Part shown: in pieces, positions 44,966 to 55,885 of the stretch | Numbering within the stretch: position 1 is the stretch's first letter | Layout: every line of letters starts with the position of its first letter | Assembly (NCBI GenBank): GCA_907165135.1 | Contig: OU015569.1 | Location: forward strand, 1,116,001-1,180,000 | Source: Oikopleura dioica | Taxonomy: Eukaryota; Chordata; Appendicularia; Copelata; Oikopleuridae | Direction: 5' to 3' | Length of the DNA stretch: 64,000 nt | Program-made: the position numbers and the translations under genes | Notes under the pieces: generated by a model | What the model was told of the DNA's origin: nothing | Seen by the model: the letters and a program-made list of their open reading frames with translations, nothing else | The model's database searches: none

Positions 44966-46359
44966 ATGCTCTTTAGCGCCAAAAGACGATTGAAAATAAA
45001 CTTAAAACATTACCCCTTACACAATCACAAAAATACCTCCGAAACGCAAGGACAACAAGAGAACCAAAAAAATACCGGAAATGCTAGGCATATTCTTTTT
45101 ACAGACGGCGCATTCGATGATCATTCATCAAGAACTCTTAGGTGAGCATGGATAAAGGCTTCAGTTACCTTACCTCAGTTTAGTGGAGCCAGAAGTCATC
45201 GTTCCTGAGGATACAATTTACCTCCCGCAAGTTTACAGAGAGATTGATTTGACCTGCTCTGGTCAAGAAGACTTACCAGACGGCGGGCGTTTCTCGTCGC
45301 CTGGTTGGACCGAGGTTAGTGAACGGACAAGTGAAAGATATTCTTACTCAATTCAAAACCACAGGAATTTGTCTACGCAAATAATCTCAACTGCAGCTGG
45401 ACTCTTGGTCGCCGTGGCTGCACTACGGAAGTTGACTTCTACGAGATCGACATTGAAGATCTCCATCTTCTCCGAAAGTGCCCTTACGACAAACTCACTA
45501 TCTCAACAGGTTCAAGTGCCTGCCCACAGCTCTCTATCTAATCAACTTTTCTAGGCGACCAGCAATTAAACCGGGAACTGTGTGGTCGCTCTCCCCAGAA
45601 ATATTCCGCGTTTTTGGCCCTATTAGTGTCAAATTTTCATCAGACAAGACGGTGCAACGACGAGGATGGACTGCTGTTGTCAATGTCTATGATTGCCATT
45701 CTCCATTGGAAGAAAAGAAAAGCGCAGTTCCCAAGAAATCTACCTCCACGACGATTGAACCATCCCGAGCCGAGACAACAACAACGACTTCTTCTACACC
45801 TTCATCAACTACAACTACCTACACGACTACAACAACAGTCACAACAACGACAACCTTGCCCTCAACAACAACGACGACCGCTACTACCTCTTCTACCACA
45901 ACAACTACAACAACATCAACGACGAGCTCTACCACGAGCACCACAACAACAACCACAAAAACAACAACAACAACGACAACAACATCATCATCAACGACGT
46001 CGGAACCCTCTACAACAGTGACAACAACAACGACTCCTCTTCCCACAACCAATGAAGCAACAACGAGCGGATTGATAACCACCACAACAGCAATCAAGAA
46101 CGACGAGATGACACTTATTGTTAATCTCAGCGAAAACGACGTAGAGTATGAAGCCATCATACTCGAAAGGTAGTACTATTAGATTCCTAGATTCCTTTTT
46201 CCAACGATTTACTGTAGTTCTGGAATCGGCTCTGGCGACGGCTCCGGAGAGGAAATTCAAATCGACGTGCTTGACTTAGTAAACGAAGAAAGTGTTTTCC
46301 TCGAGTACAATCCATTCGACTACATGTCGGATTTCCCCATCAGATCTGATCAAAAGTAA
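44966..46359 (+). CDS. CUB-domain plus Thr-rich mucin-like protein
   Basis: After a poorly defined 5' end, the plus strand encodes a CUB domain: CSGQEDLPDGGRFSSPGW, FVYANNLNCSWTLGRRGC, YDKLTISTGDQQLNRELCGR, then in a different frame ISVKFSSDKTVQRRGWTAVV with NVYDCH. A long Thr/Ser stalk follows (about 45775-46080, nearly all Thr), then VNLSENDVEYEAIIL and an acidic tail with SGIGSGDGSGEE, ending SDFPIRSDQK. This architecture suggests a secreted, heavily O-glycosylated protein, plausible for cuticle or house material, but that use is speculation. No signal peptide is evident from the ATG at 44966, so an upstream exon is likely. The frame change inside the CUB domain near 45595-45625 cannot be explained by a normal-sized intron. 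Confidence 0.6.
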
Positions 46360-46763
46360 AGAACAAATTTATGCACTTCTATCTGCCCAAAATGCCATGC
46401 AACAGAAATAAAATTGCCAGCCCCAAAGCTTGAGTGTTTTTTGTTTGAATAAACAGTCAAATTACCGGACTCTATAATCTCTGAAAGAAGAGCCATTTGC
46501 AGGTCGAAGTCTGAGAGACGATGAGTTGTCGCTGAAAGAATCTCTAGACCTCGTGGTTTCGAGCCGAAGCGCGTGTTGGGAAAATATAAAATCGAAGGTT
46601 TTGCCTGAATTTTGTCATATTTTCTTTTGCTTTTTCAAAGAAGATATTAATTTATTCTCGCCAAGAAAAAAGAAATGTAAGAGAAAAGAAAGATATATCA
46701 GTGCTCTATGATTACGCTCAAAAGTTTCAAAAGACTAAGAATCTTAACACTTTTTCTAGCCAG
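46360..46763. other. Intergenic region
   Basis: About 400 bp. A minor plus-strand segment reads LRDDELSLKESLDLVVSSRS.. near 46510 but has no clear start or splice partner; it could be a 5' exon of the RING gene or noise. The CUB-mucin gene's AATAAA is at about 46407. Confidence 0.3.
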
Positions 46764-47856
46764 ATGAAACTGCGATCTCGATCAATCGTTACAAATGATC
46801 CAAAGTCGACTCCGAAAAGAGCCAGAACTCAGCATCAACCAAACGAGTTTGAGAAGATTTTCCCCGATAAAGTGACTTCCTACGGCCAGTTTGGAAAATG
46901 CGAAGGATCTGAGTGCGATGGGTAAGGATTAATTTTCGTAAAATTAAAATAGTTATCCATGAATATTCAGAGTACCCGCTGAAACGATCCAAATAAGTAA
47001 AGGAAGATTCTGCGAAATCTGTGTCGAAAAGGAACGCGGCGAAGAACAAGTCGAAGGCCGAAAATTTGACAAATCCGACGCAAAATTTCGATGCCCAGCG
47101 TTCTCTGCAACTGAAAGCTGCAAATCGGAGAATCTCTCGTTCCAAGAGTTCTACCTCGGTTCTTGCTGTGAGCCGGGCTCAAAGTGGTTGACGGATAATG
47201 AAAAAGGTAAATGGTCATTTTTTGAACCTTGTGGTTTAAAATAAAATTTTAGCGCAGAGAAAGAAGCTTATCATCATCAAGAATATCCATGCCGAAGCGA
47301 AGCGTGAGCAAACGAAACTTGAGGCTGAATCTAAACAGCAAAAGTGGACCGTTCAGAGAATGGAGAAACTGCAAAGCAAGAAAAAACAAATGGCAAACAC
47401 TTTGAGCGAATGCTATCAAAAGATTTTGGAGGAGATTGAGGAAATCGCACCAAAAATTGAAGACGCCAGGAAAACTCACGAAGGAAGTACGAAAAGGCTG
47501 CTTGAGAAGGAAAAAGAAGTTGACATGGTCGCGAAGCGTTACAAACAGCTCTCTTACGAGTATCACGCTGTTGAAGTCAAGGAGAAATCTGCCAAAGAAA
47601 AAATGAAAGGTAAAAAAAGTTTTCTTACAGATTAATAACTATATTATCAATTGAAGGTAATGGGAGGTGCAAAGTATGCCTGGAAGAATACAGCAACAAT
47701 TCGCTCCACCATAAATGCGCTCTTCGCAAATGTGGGCATGTCTCATGCAAGGAATGCTTGGAACGGATTCTTACGGAAAGCTACAACGATTACGCGCTTT
47801 GTCCCCACTGCCGAAAGAGCTTTACCGGTTTTGACCTCGTCCGTATCAATGAATAG
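46764..47856 (+). CDS. Coiled-coil RING-finger protein
   Basis: Four exons give about 315 residues. The basic N-terminus (MKLRSRSIVTNDPKSTPKR) is followed by a Cys-containing region (CEGSECDG.., GRFCEICVEKE, RCPAFSATESC, GSCCEPG) that may bind zinc. A long coiled coil follows (QRMEKLQSKKKQMANTLSEC.., KRLLEKEKEVDMVAKRYKQL). The C-terminal RING reads CKVCLEEYSNN.., KCGHVSCKECLERI, LCPHCRKSF, so a ubiquitin E3 role is likely from the family. I cannot assign an orthologue. The stop is at 47854-47856. The start follows a TTTCTAG acceptor. Confidence 0.75.
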
Positions 47857-49288
47857 ATGTTTCATTTCCAAGGAAATTGAGACTCATTAATTGCATTCGA
47901 TCTGTCATTTTCTCCAATAAACTAAACGAAACATCCATTCGAGCCATTATTTTTTCTCTCTTAAGCCACCTGGTGGACGCAGATTTTCTTGCCTCATATA
48001 AGCAGGTAAAAACTTTTATCCACAAGAAAAAACATCAGAAGGACTGTAGGCAGGCCGATGTTTTCAAAAATGAGCGCCCGTCTCTAGAACTCGCGCTGAG
48101 CAGCTCATGTTTTTCACTTCTTCTCATTAACCGCCAAACCAGCTCTGGGGTAATCAGAGTCCGAACGGACTGCTTTTCAGGTAAATTTAGCGTTTTTGAA
48201 GATAACCAAGTGCTTACAAAATTGTTTTTAGTGCTCTCCGAAGTCCATGGGCTCTCCCTATTGTTTCTGTTACCTGGAAGGCCTTCTTTTAGGGGGTCTT
48301 CCGACAATATTCGGGAAAAAAAAACCGATAAAATCTTTATCATAAGCAAAATTGCTAATGATAGAGTCTATCACCGCAATTCTTCACTGAAAACCAATAA
48401 ATAATAGCAGTAATTCCCTAAATAGGGAGATACGGCAAAAATTCATAATTTAAAAATCCTGTGTCATTGTTTTGTTCTGAGCGGTTGAGTGTAGAGATGT
48501 CTACTGTTAGAAAGGCTACTGAAGGGTTCAGAGTTGCAATTTTTGCTGAGCTGAGCGGACCTGAGTATAGATTTCTCTGAGCTGAGATGGCCTATTTCGG
48601 AGGAAACTGAGCTGAGCTGGCCTTTTTCAGAGGTCATTGAGCGGAGCTGAGCTGAGAGACCTTTAGTTGAGCTTGATAGTTGAGCTGAGCGGACCCTAAT
48701 TAGAGCTGAGCTGAGCTGTTTTTCCTGTCTTTTAAGTAGTCAAATTGTGTCAAAATCATTGAGCTGAGCTGAGCTAAGTGATAATTGTCTGAGCTGAGCT
48801 GAGCAGAGCAGAGCAGAAAAGATTATTTGAAAATAATTGAGCTGTCAGCTCAGAGCTGAGCTGAGTGAAAATAGTCTGAGCTGAGCAGATCAGATCATTT
48901 TCAAAAATCACTGAGCTGAGCGACTGCTCAGGTCACTCAGCTCAGCAAATTTGCAACTCTGGAGCTCAACGGTATTTTTCATTAAAAAAACAATCCCGAG
49001 GCTTTAGTTGGGCTGGAATTGTAGGAAAGCGTGGCATGGGTTTCAAGCGGCTGTTGTGGATTCACACATTTCTGTCAGTGAAAGGGGAACATGCAAAAAA
49101 ATTGCCTCGGAGTCTTACTTTGGCGCTTTTATCATCTGTCGCGGGCTGTGCGAAAAGTTGTCTGTTTTTTCTCTTGATTATATTTCCTTCCACAAACTAG
49201 TCGCTCTTCAAATCATCCAAAAATAAATAGGAAAAACCGTCCTTCAACAACTTTTATTCTCAATTCCGATTCAAGAGCATCAGATTCA
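47857..49288. other. Gene-poor region with GAGCT-repeat element
   Basis: 1.4 kb. Left part (47,900-48,400) has overlapping frames on both strands without domain similarity or consistent splice sites. The middle is the hAT-type repeat at 48529-48961, and the rest up to 49288 shows only weak frames. Confidence 0.35.
48529..48961. mobile_element. hAT-type MITE made of GAGCT repeats, copy A
   Basis: Bounded by CAGAGTTGCAA and TTGCAACTCTG inverted termini. The body is dominated by GAGCTGAGCT-type units with short unique spacers (e.g. ATTAGAGC, TTTCAGAGG). It is reversed relative to copies B and C. The two flanks do not match as an 8 bp duplication, so this copy is probably older or rearranged. 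Confidence 0.75.
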
Positions 49289-49529
49289 ATGTCAGCGACA
49301 GAGGACGAATGCTTGAAGAAGCTGCAAGAGATAATTCCGGAGCATATCTTTTCCGAGCTGAGCGGTTTCGACGCTCTCAACTGTGCTCAAGACGAGCAGA
49401 AGACGATTCTAGCGGCGATGATGTACATCAGGGACCTGGAAAGACAAGTGAACAACATGTAGAGCCTCATTTCTAGCGCTGTTTAAAAATTCTTTCAGAT
49501 ACCCTGCTGGATTTCGAACGACAGGCTAG
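49289..49529 (+). CDS. Tiny helix-loop-helix-like protein (Id-like?)
   Basis: Two exons joined by a 39 bp intron give about 66 residues starting MSATEDECLKKLQEIIPEHI and ending YPAGFRTTG. The segment ECLKKLQEIIPE, a short loop and DEQKTILAAMMYIRDLERQV look like helix 1 and helix 2 of a bHLH protein without the basic region, as in Id proteins that block E-protein DNA binding. The loop is longer than in Id and similarity is weak, so this is a tentative reading. It is short but has a clean start, intron and stop. Confidence 0.45.
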
Positions 49530-49708
49530 CCTTCAATCATTTTCAGACAAGCACTTGTCCAATAAATAATCCTGAAAAAAGTAAATAAGCCTTTTCTAAA
49601 GTTTATGGGGCCCAAGCAGCTCAAGCCACATAAACAACGAATTTATTGGTATTTTCAAGATTTAAAATCGGAAGCTTTTCTAACAATTTGAAGGGCAGTT
49701 GATAGATT

Positions 49709-50331
49709 TTATAGTGCATCTTTGACCATGTAAGGCGAGCCATCGAGTAAGTGCGCAGTTTCAAGGCACTTTTTCTTGTCCTAGAGAGAAGTTGAGAGAT
49801 CAAGAAAAAGAAGACGATTGAAATTCTAACCTTGAAATTGGCGAACTTGACGACAATGTCCCGTGGTCCCTCCTCACTCTTCAGGCCGAGTCGCGTTGCG
49901 GACTCAATGTCCTTCACATCAAAGTCGACTTTTAACTTCTTCGAGAACAACTCGCGAATCATATTTTCGGGGTTTTCATCTCGCCGCTCGGGAATACCAG
50001 TCACATGAACATTTCGTTGCGAAGAGAAGCGTTCGATTTCCACCAATTTCTCGTGCTATTCCGCGAATTTCAATCGGCAATGGAGATAATAATCGTTTAC
50101 CTGGCCTTCGATGATGTCTGAAAGACCATCGACTCCTCCAGTCAGCTGGTTGTGGCCCTTGGCGAGTGTTTCGTGTGTTTTGTGTAGTTTCCTCACGTCA
50201 GTAACGAGCTTTTCCAGTCGCTGATTTGTGTGGCGCTGTTTCTCAGTCAGGAAAATGGTCGAAAAGGCGAAAATCGCTCCCATCAAAATGAAGGGCGAAA
50301 CGAGGAAGCCCGCAACCGCCCGAATCGACAT
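49709..50331 (-). CDS. Membrane-anchored protein with LINE ORF1p-like RRM domain
   Basis: Three exons (46 and 51 bp or so introns) give about 175 residues. Residues 1-30 (MSIRAVAGFLVSPFILMGAI..) form a signal anchor. Residues about 33-85 are coiled coil (RHTNQRLEKLVTDVRKL). Residues about 90-165 match the RRM-like domain of L1-type ORF1 proteins: NVHVTGIPERRDENPENMI, IESATRLGLKSEEGPRDIVV, FANFKDKKKCLETAHLLDG. The ORF1p C-terminal domain and any reverse transcriptase are absent, and spliceosomal introns interrupt it, so this looks like a domesticated host gene rather than an element. The start follows a TTATTTCAG acceptor, 150 bp after B4GAT1 on the same strand. Confidence 0.72.
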
Positions 50332-50481
50332 ATTTTCTGAAATAAGAAAAATAGGTTGATGAAGTTCTTAAAATTAATACTAATAGGTTGATACAAATAG
50401 ACAAAAGGAAGGACTGCAGCAATTCGAAATAAATAAATACTAAATGGGAAGACACTAACAATGAGAATTACTTCCACTTCC

Positions 50482-52455
50482 TCAAGTTATCCTTGATGCG
50501 TATGTTCGTTTGATTCTGTTGTTGCGAGAATTGATGTGAGCCAAGGCTTTAAAGCCCTTCGGCACGAACGTCTCGATCGGCGCGCAGCTGTTCGGATTTT
50601 GGTACATTTTCAGAAGGACTTGCTGGTAGTGGAAATGGAAGAGAACCCAGTTTCGCGAGCGCCGACGGTTTTGCAGCTCTTTGATCTCTTTATCAGGGAA
50701 TTTCCAGCCCTGAACTGAGAGTTAGAATTTCAAAACGAATGGAAAACCTACGTCGTGAACCAAAAAGGCTGTATTAAGAACTGCAAATTGGTAACCAGCT
50801 ACGTGGAGCTCGCAAATTTGCTGGATTCGATCAAAGCCATAAACCATAAATCGCTGAATAGTACTGTAAACAACTGTGCTACAATTTAGGTATTGAAACT
50901 TACCTCGTCGAAATATGGAACCTTGCGAGTGGCAATATAAAAAGGCTCCCAAGACTTGGTCCACGACGAGTTGAAGCTTATTTCGAGTCTTTGTTGGCCT
51001 TGAATTTGCAGCCACTTTTTCGGCTGCTCCGGTTCATGGCACCATTTGCAAGTCTGAATTTTTTAACATTGATTGATACCGATGATAGCAGAGTCTGACT
51101 CAAATCCGGGGTTACGCCGCCACTAAGAGAATCCTGTCTTGTGATTGGCTGACAGGATAACCTGTTCGCCATCTGTGGCGAACAGCTTCAAATCCCGGGC
51201 AAAGGCCTGCTATCATCGGTATCTAAGATGCTCACCTCTTCGTGAAAACTGCGGACTTCGTTTCTATTGCACGAATCTGCCAGTTCTCGCTTATCATCAG
51301 GACAGCTCGAGCCTTTCTTCTTTTCAAAGACAGGGACGACAAATACCGTCTTTTCGTTCTCGTTCTTGTCGTAAAGACTGTGCCGTATCGCGAAATCGTT
51401 AAAATCCTCGCGTAGATTGAGACTTTAAAATTTGGGAATATTAATTGTATATAATCAAAATAAAAAGTACCTTGGCATCACGTCAACATCGATCAAGAAA
51501 ATGAAAGCAGTCGGAGCTCCGCGACGAGCAGCGTTTCGAAGAACATTGTGGGGAAATGGTATGTCTCCGCCGTAGTTGGCCCGATCATCTTCGTCGCCGC
51601 CGTAGCTCTTGATCTGCTTGCGTAGATCTTCGCAGTCGTTGTACTCCAATCTTCCCGTCGACTGACATTTTAATCGCGAAAGTTTCATAATTAAATTCCT
51701 ACCTTTGACAAATCGGCTGGCAAATTAATTGGATAGACGAGATGGAAAAGGACTCGTTCCCGCACCGCTGGGAAACAACTTTTGATGGATTCGATTGCGT
51801 CTGTCGCGAAGGATGCTTCAAGGCCTGGTCCAAAGACGCCGACTGAAATTGGACCAGTCCACCGCTCAGCAAGCGAGATGACGTGATGCAAGTGGTTGGC
51901 AGAGCACATTGTGACCAAAGTCACATCCTTTGATTTTTCAACTTTAATTTTTAAAAATATGACTCGCGCTACCTCGTATCTCCAATTTGAAAAGTACTCT
52001 GGAGAGATGAAGAACATTCGTATCATATAATCGCCAGAAAAGCTTGGCAGCACTCCGGCGGGGACGTGGATTTTTGACGGATTTGAGAGAGAACTCGAAA
52101 CTGGTAACGAAGAAAATGGACGAGAGCCACGCGTGGACAAGGATGAAGATTTGGGTAGACTTGGCAAGGATTCCCAAACGCGGGTTGTGAAAGAAGAAAT
52201 GGAAGAAAAGCCTGGTATCAGTTGAATCAAGTTTGGCAGTGATTTTGAGCTTGAATTTCGAGCGATGAGAAAATGAGAGAAATGAGTTCTGGCGGATTAC
52301 CTTTTAGGCTTTGGAGAGTCGGTATCTGTAGCTGTGTCTATTCTGTACATGAGGTAAAAAGCGATAAAAAGGGTGAGCGAGACGAGTCCATAGAGAGCTC
52401 TTCTTATTCTTTGCGCCTGTGTTCTGAGTCCGCGTCTTTCTCTCCTTCGTCGCAT
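50482..52455 (-). CDS. B4GAT1: Beta-1,4-glucuronyltransferase 1-like
   Basis: B4GAT1 adds the glucuronic acid primer on which LARGE builds matriglycan on dystroglycan, in the Golgi. The protein is type II: a basic N-terminus ([19 protein letters not shown]), then a membrane anchor ([16 protein letters not shown]) and a stem. The catalytic region has [52 protein letters not shown] and LIDVDVMPS with the DxD motif. The rest follows: [40 protein letters not shown] and [15 protein letters not shown]. Roughly 520 residues. An intron holds a Tc1/mariner-type MITE (51079-51219); without it that intron is about 39 bp. The ATG at 52455 is in frame with the anchor; the overlapping ATG 5 bp upstream is not. 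Confidence 0.88.
51079..51219. mobile_element. Tc1/mariner-type MITE, copy 1 (in B4GAT1 intron)
   Basis: 141 bp with inverted termini CCGATGATAGCAG..CTGCTATCATCGG, flanked by TA on both sides (51077-51078, 51220-51221). The body contains CCCGGGATTTGAAGC and TTCGCCA..TGGCGAA, shared with copy 2 in the opposite orientation. No coding capacity. Confidence 0.88.
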
Positions 52456-52896
52456 TTCATCGCAAAGGCATTAAGTTAATACAAATGTCACTGTATTTTC
52501 TGTTATTCTAGAGTATTTTTGCCTTGGACTTAGGCCTTATTTGGTCTTCAAGCGTTGTTGGAATTTGAGATTTGATGGCGGGGCCGCGGGCAAGACACCA
52601 ACCTTTGCCTTTGCACCATTTAGCGCTCCTGGACACCTCGTAAAGCTTTCTCCTGTTTAGGCCTGGATGACCCTTGCCCGCAAGCTGAGCGATTGAGCGA
52701 TTGAGTGTGTTTGATCTTTATTACAAGTGTACAGGAGTTTAATAGGAACAGAACTGAGATCTGGATTATTTGCAAAGTTTGTAGCTGAAGCAAGCCAATT
52801 TTTGGAGAATTTTCGAGAAGAGAGTGCTCTGTACAAGGATTTAGATATTTTTCATAAGCAGATAAAAAATTGCTTTTTGGAAGAAATAATCTAATT
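52456..52896. other. Intergenic region
   Basis: About 440 bp between two minus-strand genes. It has a GC-rich patch near 52580-52685 with a short inverted pair (GCGGGCAAG/CTTGCCCGC) and the tandem GAGCGATT. No coding frame is supported. Confidence 0.35.
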
Positions 52897-54489
52897 TCAA
52901 AACCCTTTCAAAACATAATCAAGAACTCCGACTATCGTCGAAGCTGACATGCCGAGAATGAGACCAGCTGCGCCTCCAATGTCAGACATTAACGCTGCTT
53001 TCGTGTACTCGGGATGTTCGTGGATGTTAACTGCTTCATTGTCAAGGTTGAACATGACGGAGGTGAGTTTGAGATCGGGCAAGGCGTTAGGGTCGTGCGC
53101 GTAGTGGCCATATTGAATCGCTTCTACTTTCGTGATTCGAACGTCGCACTGATCAGAATACTCAACACTCAATAGCGAAACTTATTCGAACCTCTGGCGG
53201 ACAAACGCAATCGCTGTAGTCATATTTTTCTTGAAACGGGACGATACACTGCGCGTGCTGCTTAAATGTACAAACTGGAAGACGGCCGTCCTCTTCCTTG
53301 ATTGCAGGCGGAAAATACGTAGCTAGTAATGGCAAGTGATTGAATGGAAACGCATCGTATGAGTGTATACCTGTGCAGTTACAGTAATTCTTAGCTGCAT
53401 TTATCAGGCATTCGTGCGTGCACTGGTTTTGCGTGTAGTTTTCGTAATGCACAAGAGACTGCGATGACTTTATGCATTCGGAATAGGGCTCACCGAGAAG
53501 GACTTTCCGTTGCTGTTTCAGGTCCACAACTGGTATCCCTCTCGTGACATCTGTGAGCATGATGTATTCTGGGCCCATGAGTGCTCGATCGTGCCGACCG
53601 CTGAAAGAAAGTAGCTTAGCTGCAGAATTCAAAGCTTTTAGGCTCACGTGATGTATATTGTGAATCCATCTAAGTGATGATTCCATCCTATAAAATAGAA
53701 TTATAAAATAGAAATAAATTTAAGTGGCTTCCAACCACAATCTGTCCAGTCGGTTTTGTTGAATGCAAGAACCATCGACAGCGTCAACCGCCTCGAATAG
53801 GGTAGATTGTCGAATCTCTGCGGCTGAAAGCGCAAACAGGACCCCTTCATATTGTCGTTTATATCAGCGGAGGATGAATTTTTTACGGACCTGCTTCGAG
53901 CGGGCTAGGAGCCAACTCCTGCTGCAGTCTTGCCCTTGAAATTTGCACGCTACCATCAAAAAGGTTGATCGTATTCGCTTCTGTACACGCCCCATGTCGA
54001 TCGAGTTCAAATAAGTCCAGTTGAGCATGCTTCCATGGCTCTCCTAATCCGTTCATATAACATTGGAAAGACTTTTTGTCAGTTACGTGTCGAAATTGCG
54101 AGAAAAATGTGGGTTAATGCGTACCTCGTGTTTTCCGCCATAGTAGTAGGGAAGAGCTTCTTCTAGCCCTGGGTATTCTTCTGCGAGTTTGAGCTTGGAA
54201 TGGAGTGAGTTGAGGCACACGACTAAGCTAGGAAATTCGGCGAAGGAAGGCAATTGTTGCTTCAGGAGCGAAGGATATGATGAATATCTAAAATTTCAGC
54301 TCGTTTTTCACGGGAATTTTACCTTGCAGCATTTTCTCTTATGACGTTAAAAGAAAACGTTCCACCAACAACAAAGAAAACCACCCAGAATATCCGCCTG
54401 CATATCGAAATATTTCCATTGAGCACATACGAAAGACCTTGCGGCAAGTGTGCGACTAAAATCACATGTTCATCTAATTCGGAGGACAT
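52897..54489 (-). CDS. DEG/ENaC-family sodium channel subunit
   Basis: Amiloride-sensitive-type channel of the ASIC/pickpocket superfamily. The N-terminus MSSELDEHVILVAHLPQGL leads into TM1 (RIFWVVFFVVGGTFSFNVI) and the typical NAARYSSYPSL, LPSFAEFPSLVVCLNSL region. The extracellular domain carries Cys-rich motifs (CIKSSQSLVHYENYTQNQC, NYCNCTGIHSYDAFPF, YSDCVCPPE). The C-terminus has the pre-pore and pore SDIGGAAGLILGMSASTIVG followed by a very short cytoplasmic tail (LDYVLKGF). About 470 residues, typical. At least five exons. No obvious FMRFamide- or acid-sensing assignment is possible from the sequence. Confidence 0.88.
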
Positions 54490-55068
54490 GTTATGCCAGC
54501 CGGAATTTTATTCATTCGCTGTTCACTTTTTCAATTTATTAGAAAAAAAGAACCTTCCGCGCTGCTCTCTGATTCCGATACAAATGAAAGACTGTCTCTT
54601 CAGCTAACTAGTAATAATAAATGTAGTATTAGTATTTAATAGCGCCCTGAGTAAATTTATCTTCACGTGACTTTTCTCGTGAAAATGTTTCGTAAAATTT
54701 TATTGTTCAATAAATAATTTTCAACAACAGCTTTGATGTTTTCTCAAGGTCAAGAAGAAAGTTACCAAACTCACTCACCTCTTATATCATTTACTCGCTG
54801 GCGGATGATGGATATTCTCGAATGACGCTATGTTGGGTTTTGAACTCGATTTTTTAGTTAATTATGATTCTAGTGAAAGCACAATTAATTCTAATTTACT
54901 AATTCAGAATTAAAAAAATAGCCATAGTCGCCATAAATTCGGGTTAAACCAATTTATGGAAGTGATTTTGAGAATCAGAGTTTTGATTGGCCGGCAGGCC
55001 AAATACAGCAATCTTATTGGTAATCCAAAAATGCATTTCCATAAATTGGTTTAGTCTGTTTTTAATGT
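54490..55068. other. Intergenic region
   Basis: About 580 bp, strongly AT-rich around 54620-54920. A pair of inverted segments (AACCAATTTATGGAA near 54948 and TTCCATAAATTGGTT near 55038) suggests a short foldback element. No coding frame is supported. Confidence 0.35.
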
Positions 55069-55366
55069 TTAAAATGAAGAATGTAAGATTTTGGGAACAA
55101 AGCCCTTCTGTAAGTTCTTTTTGGATTGTGATTTGGTTTGAAATTTAGAGTGCGAGCTTGACTGACTGAGAGATTGAAACGTCTCACATGAATGTGTTGA
55201 AAAGTCTTTAAAAAAAGGCTCACCCGTCACTTGGCAACTCTCTTTCAGCAATTACCGCCGAGAACACACATTCAAGTGTGTTGCCTGCAGCAAGCCTTTC
55301 CTGATCTCTTAGCTCGAACTGATCGCAAGATTGTTTTTTCTTGATAGATCCACCCTTGACTAGCAT
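55069..55366 (-). CDS. Small basic protein, family unknown
   Basis: Two minus-strand exons join across an intron of about 58 bp (GTGAGC..CTCTCAG) to about 79 residues: MLVKGGSIKKKQSCDQFELR.. then GQSSSHSKFQTKSQSKKNLQ and a stop at 55069. Ser/Lys/Gln-rich C-terminus. Clean start, intron and stop, but no domain similarity. It might be a gene fragment. Confidence 0.35.
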
Positions 55367-55885
55367 ATTTGTCTCTCTACTGTGCAATTCAGAATGAATG
55401 AATTTCTATTGATTAAACACGATCAAGATTTAAAAATTTATTTCTTTCGAAATCGAGTATCGTTTTGAGTCGCAGCGTTATTAAAGACACCGCTTGCAAT
55501 CTGTTCATAACAAAATTAATAAATTATGAAAACAGTACAACTAGAGCACCCTCATGCGATTTTGGCAGTCGATTTCTTCATTATCGATTCTTGCTGCGAA
55601 TTCAGATACATAAATACAGTTTCTTATTAATAGCAGAGCGGCGGCGTAGTATGTCTTTTCTAATTTATAAGTAATTTGAAAATGACATCAATTTCACTTT
55701 TCGGAGGACAGCTGGGTACTATTCAGTGTTTATTAATGCACAAACCTTTACAAGTAGGGTGGTAAGATTTCGTTAGGTGAATATTATCATTATTATCGGG
55801 CACTCAATAATTAACAAGAGGGCGAAGGAAGTTTAAAATACAGGGGCCAGATGTAGAAGAAGTGGAAAGCAGCAGTCTTCAACTC

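Noticed and set aside
45819-46260. Val-rich open frame on the minus strand opposite the Thr stalk
   Set aside because: It is the complement of ACA/ACG Thr codons; the composition is explained by the plus-strand mucin-like exon.
48529-48961. GAGCT arrays considered as CRISPR or satellite DNA
   Set aside because: Spacing is irregular, there are no unique spacers of fixed size, and the arrays are bounded by transposon termini.
51145-51402. Frames starting [20 protein letters not shown]
   Set aside because: They arise from the MITE and B4GAT1 intron/exon sequence; the same peptide appears at the second MITE copy.
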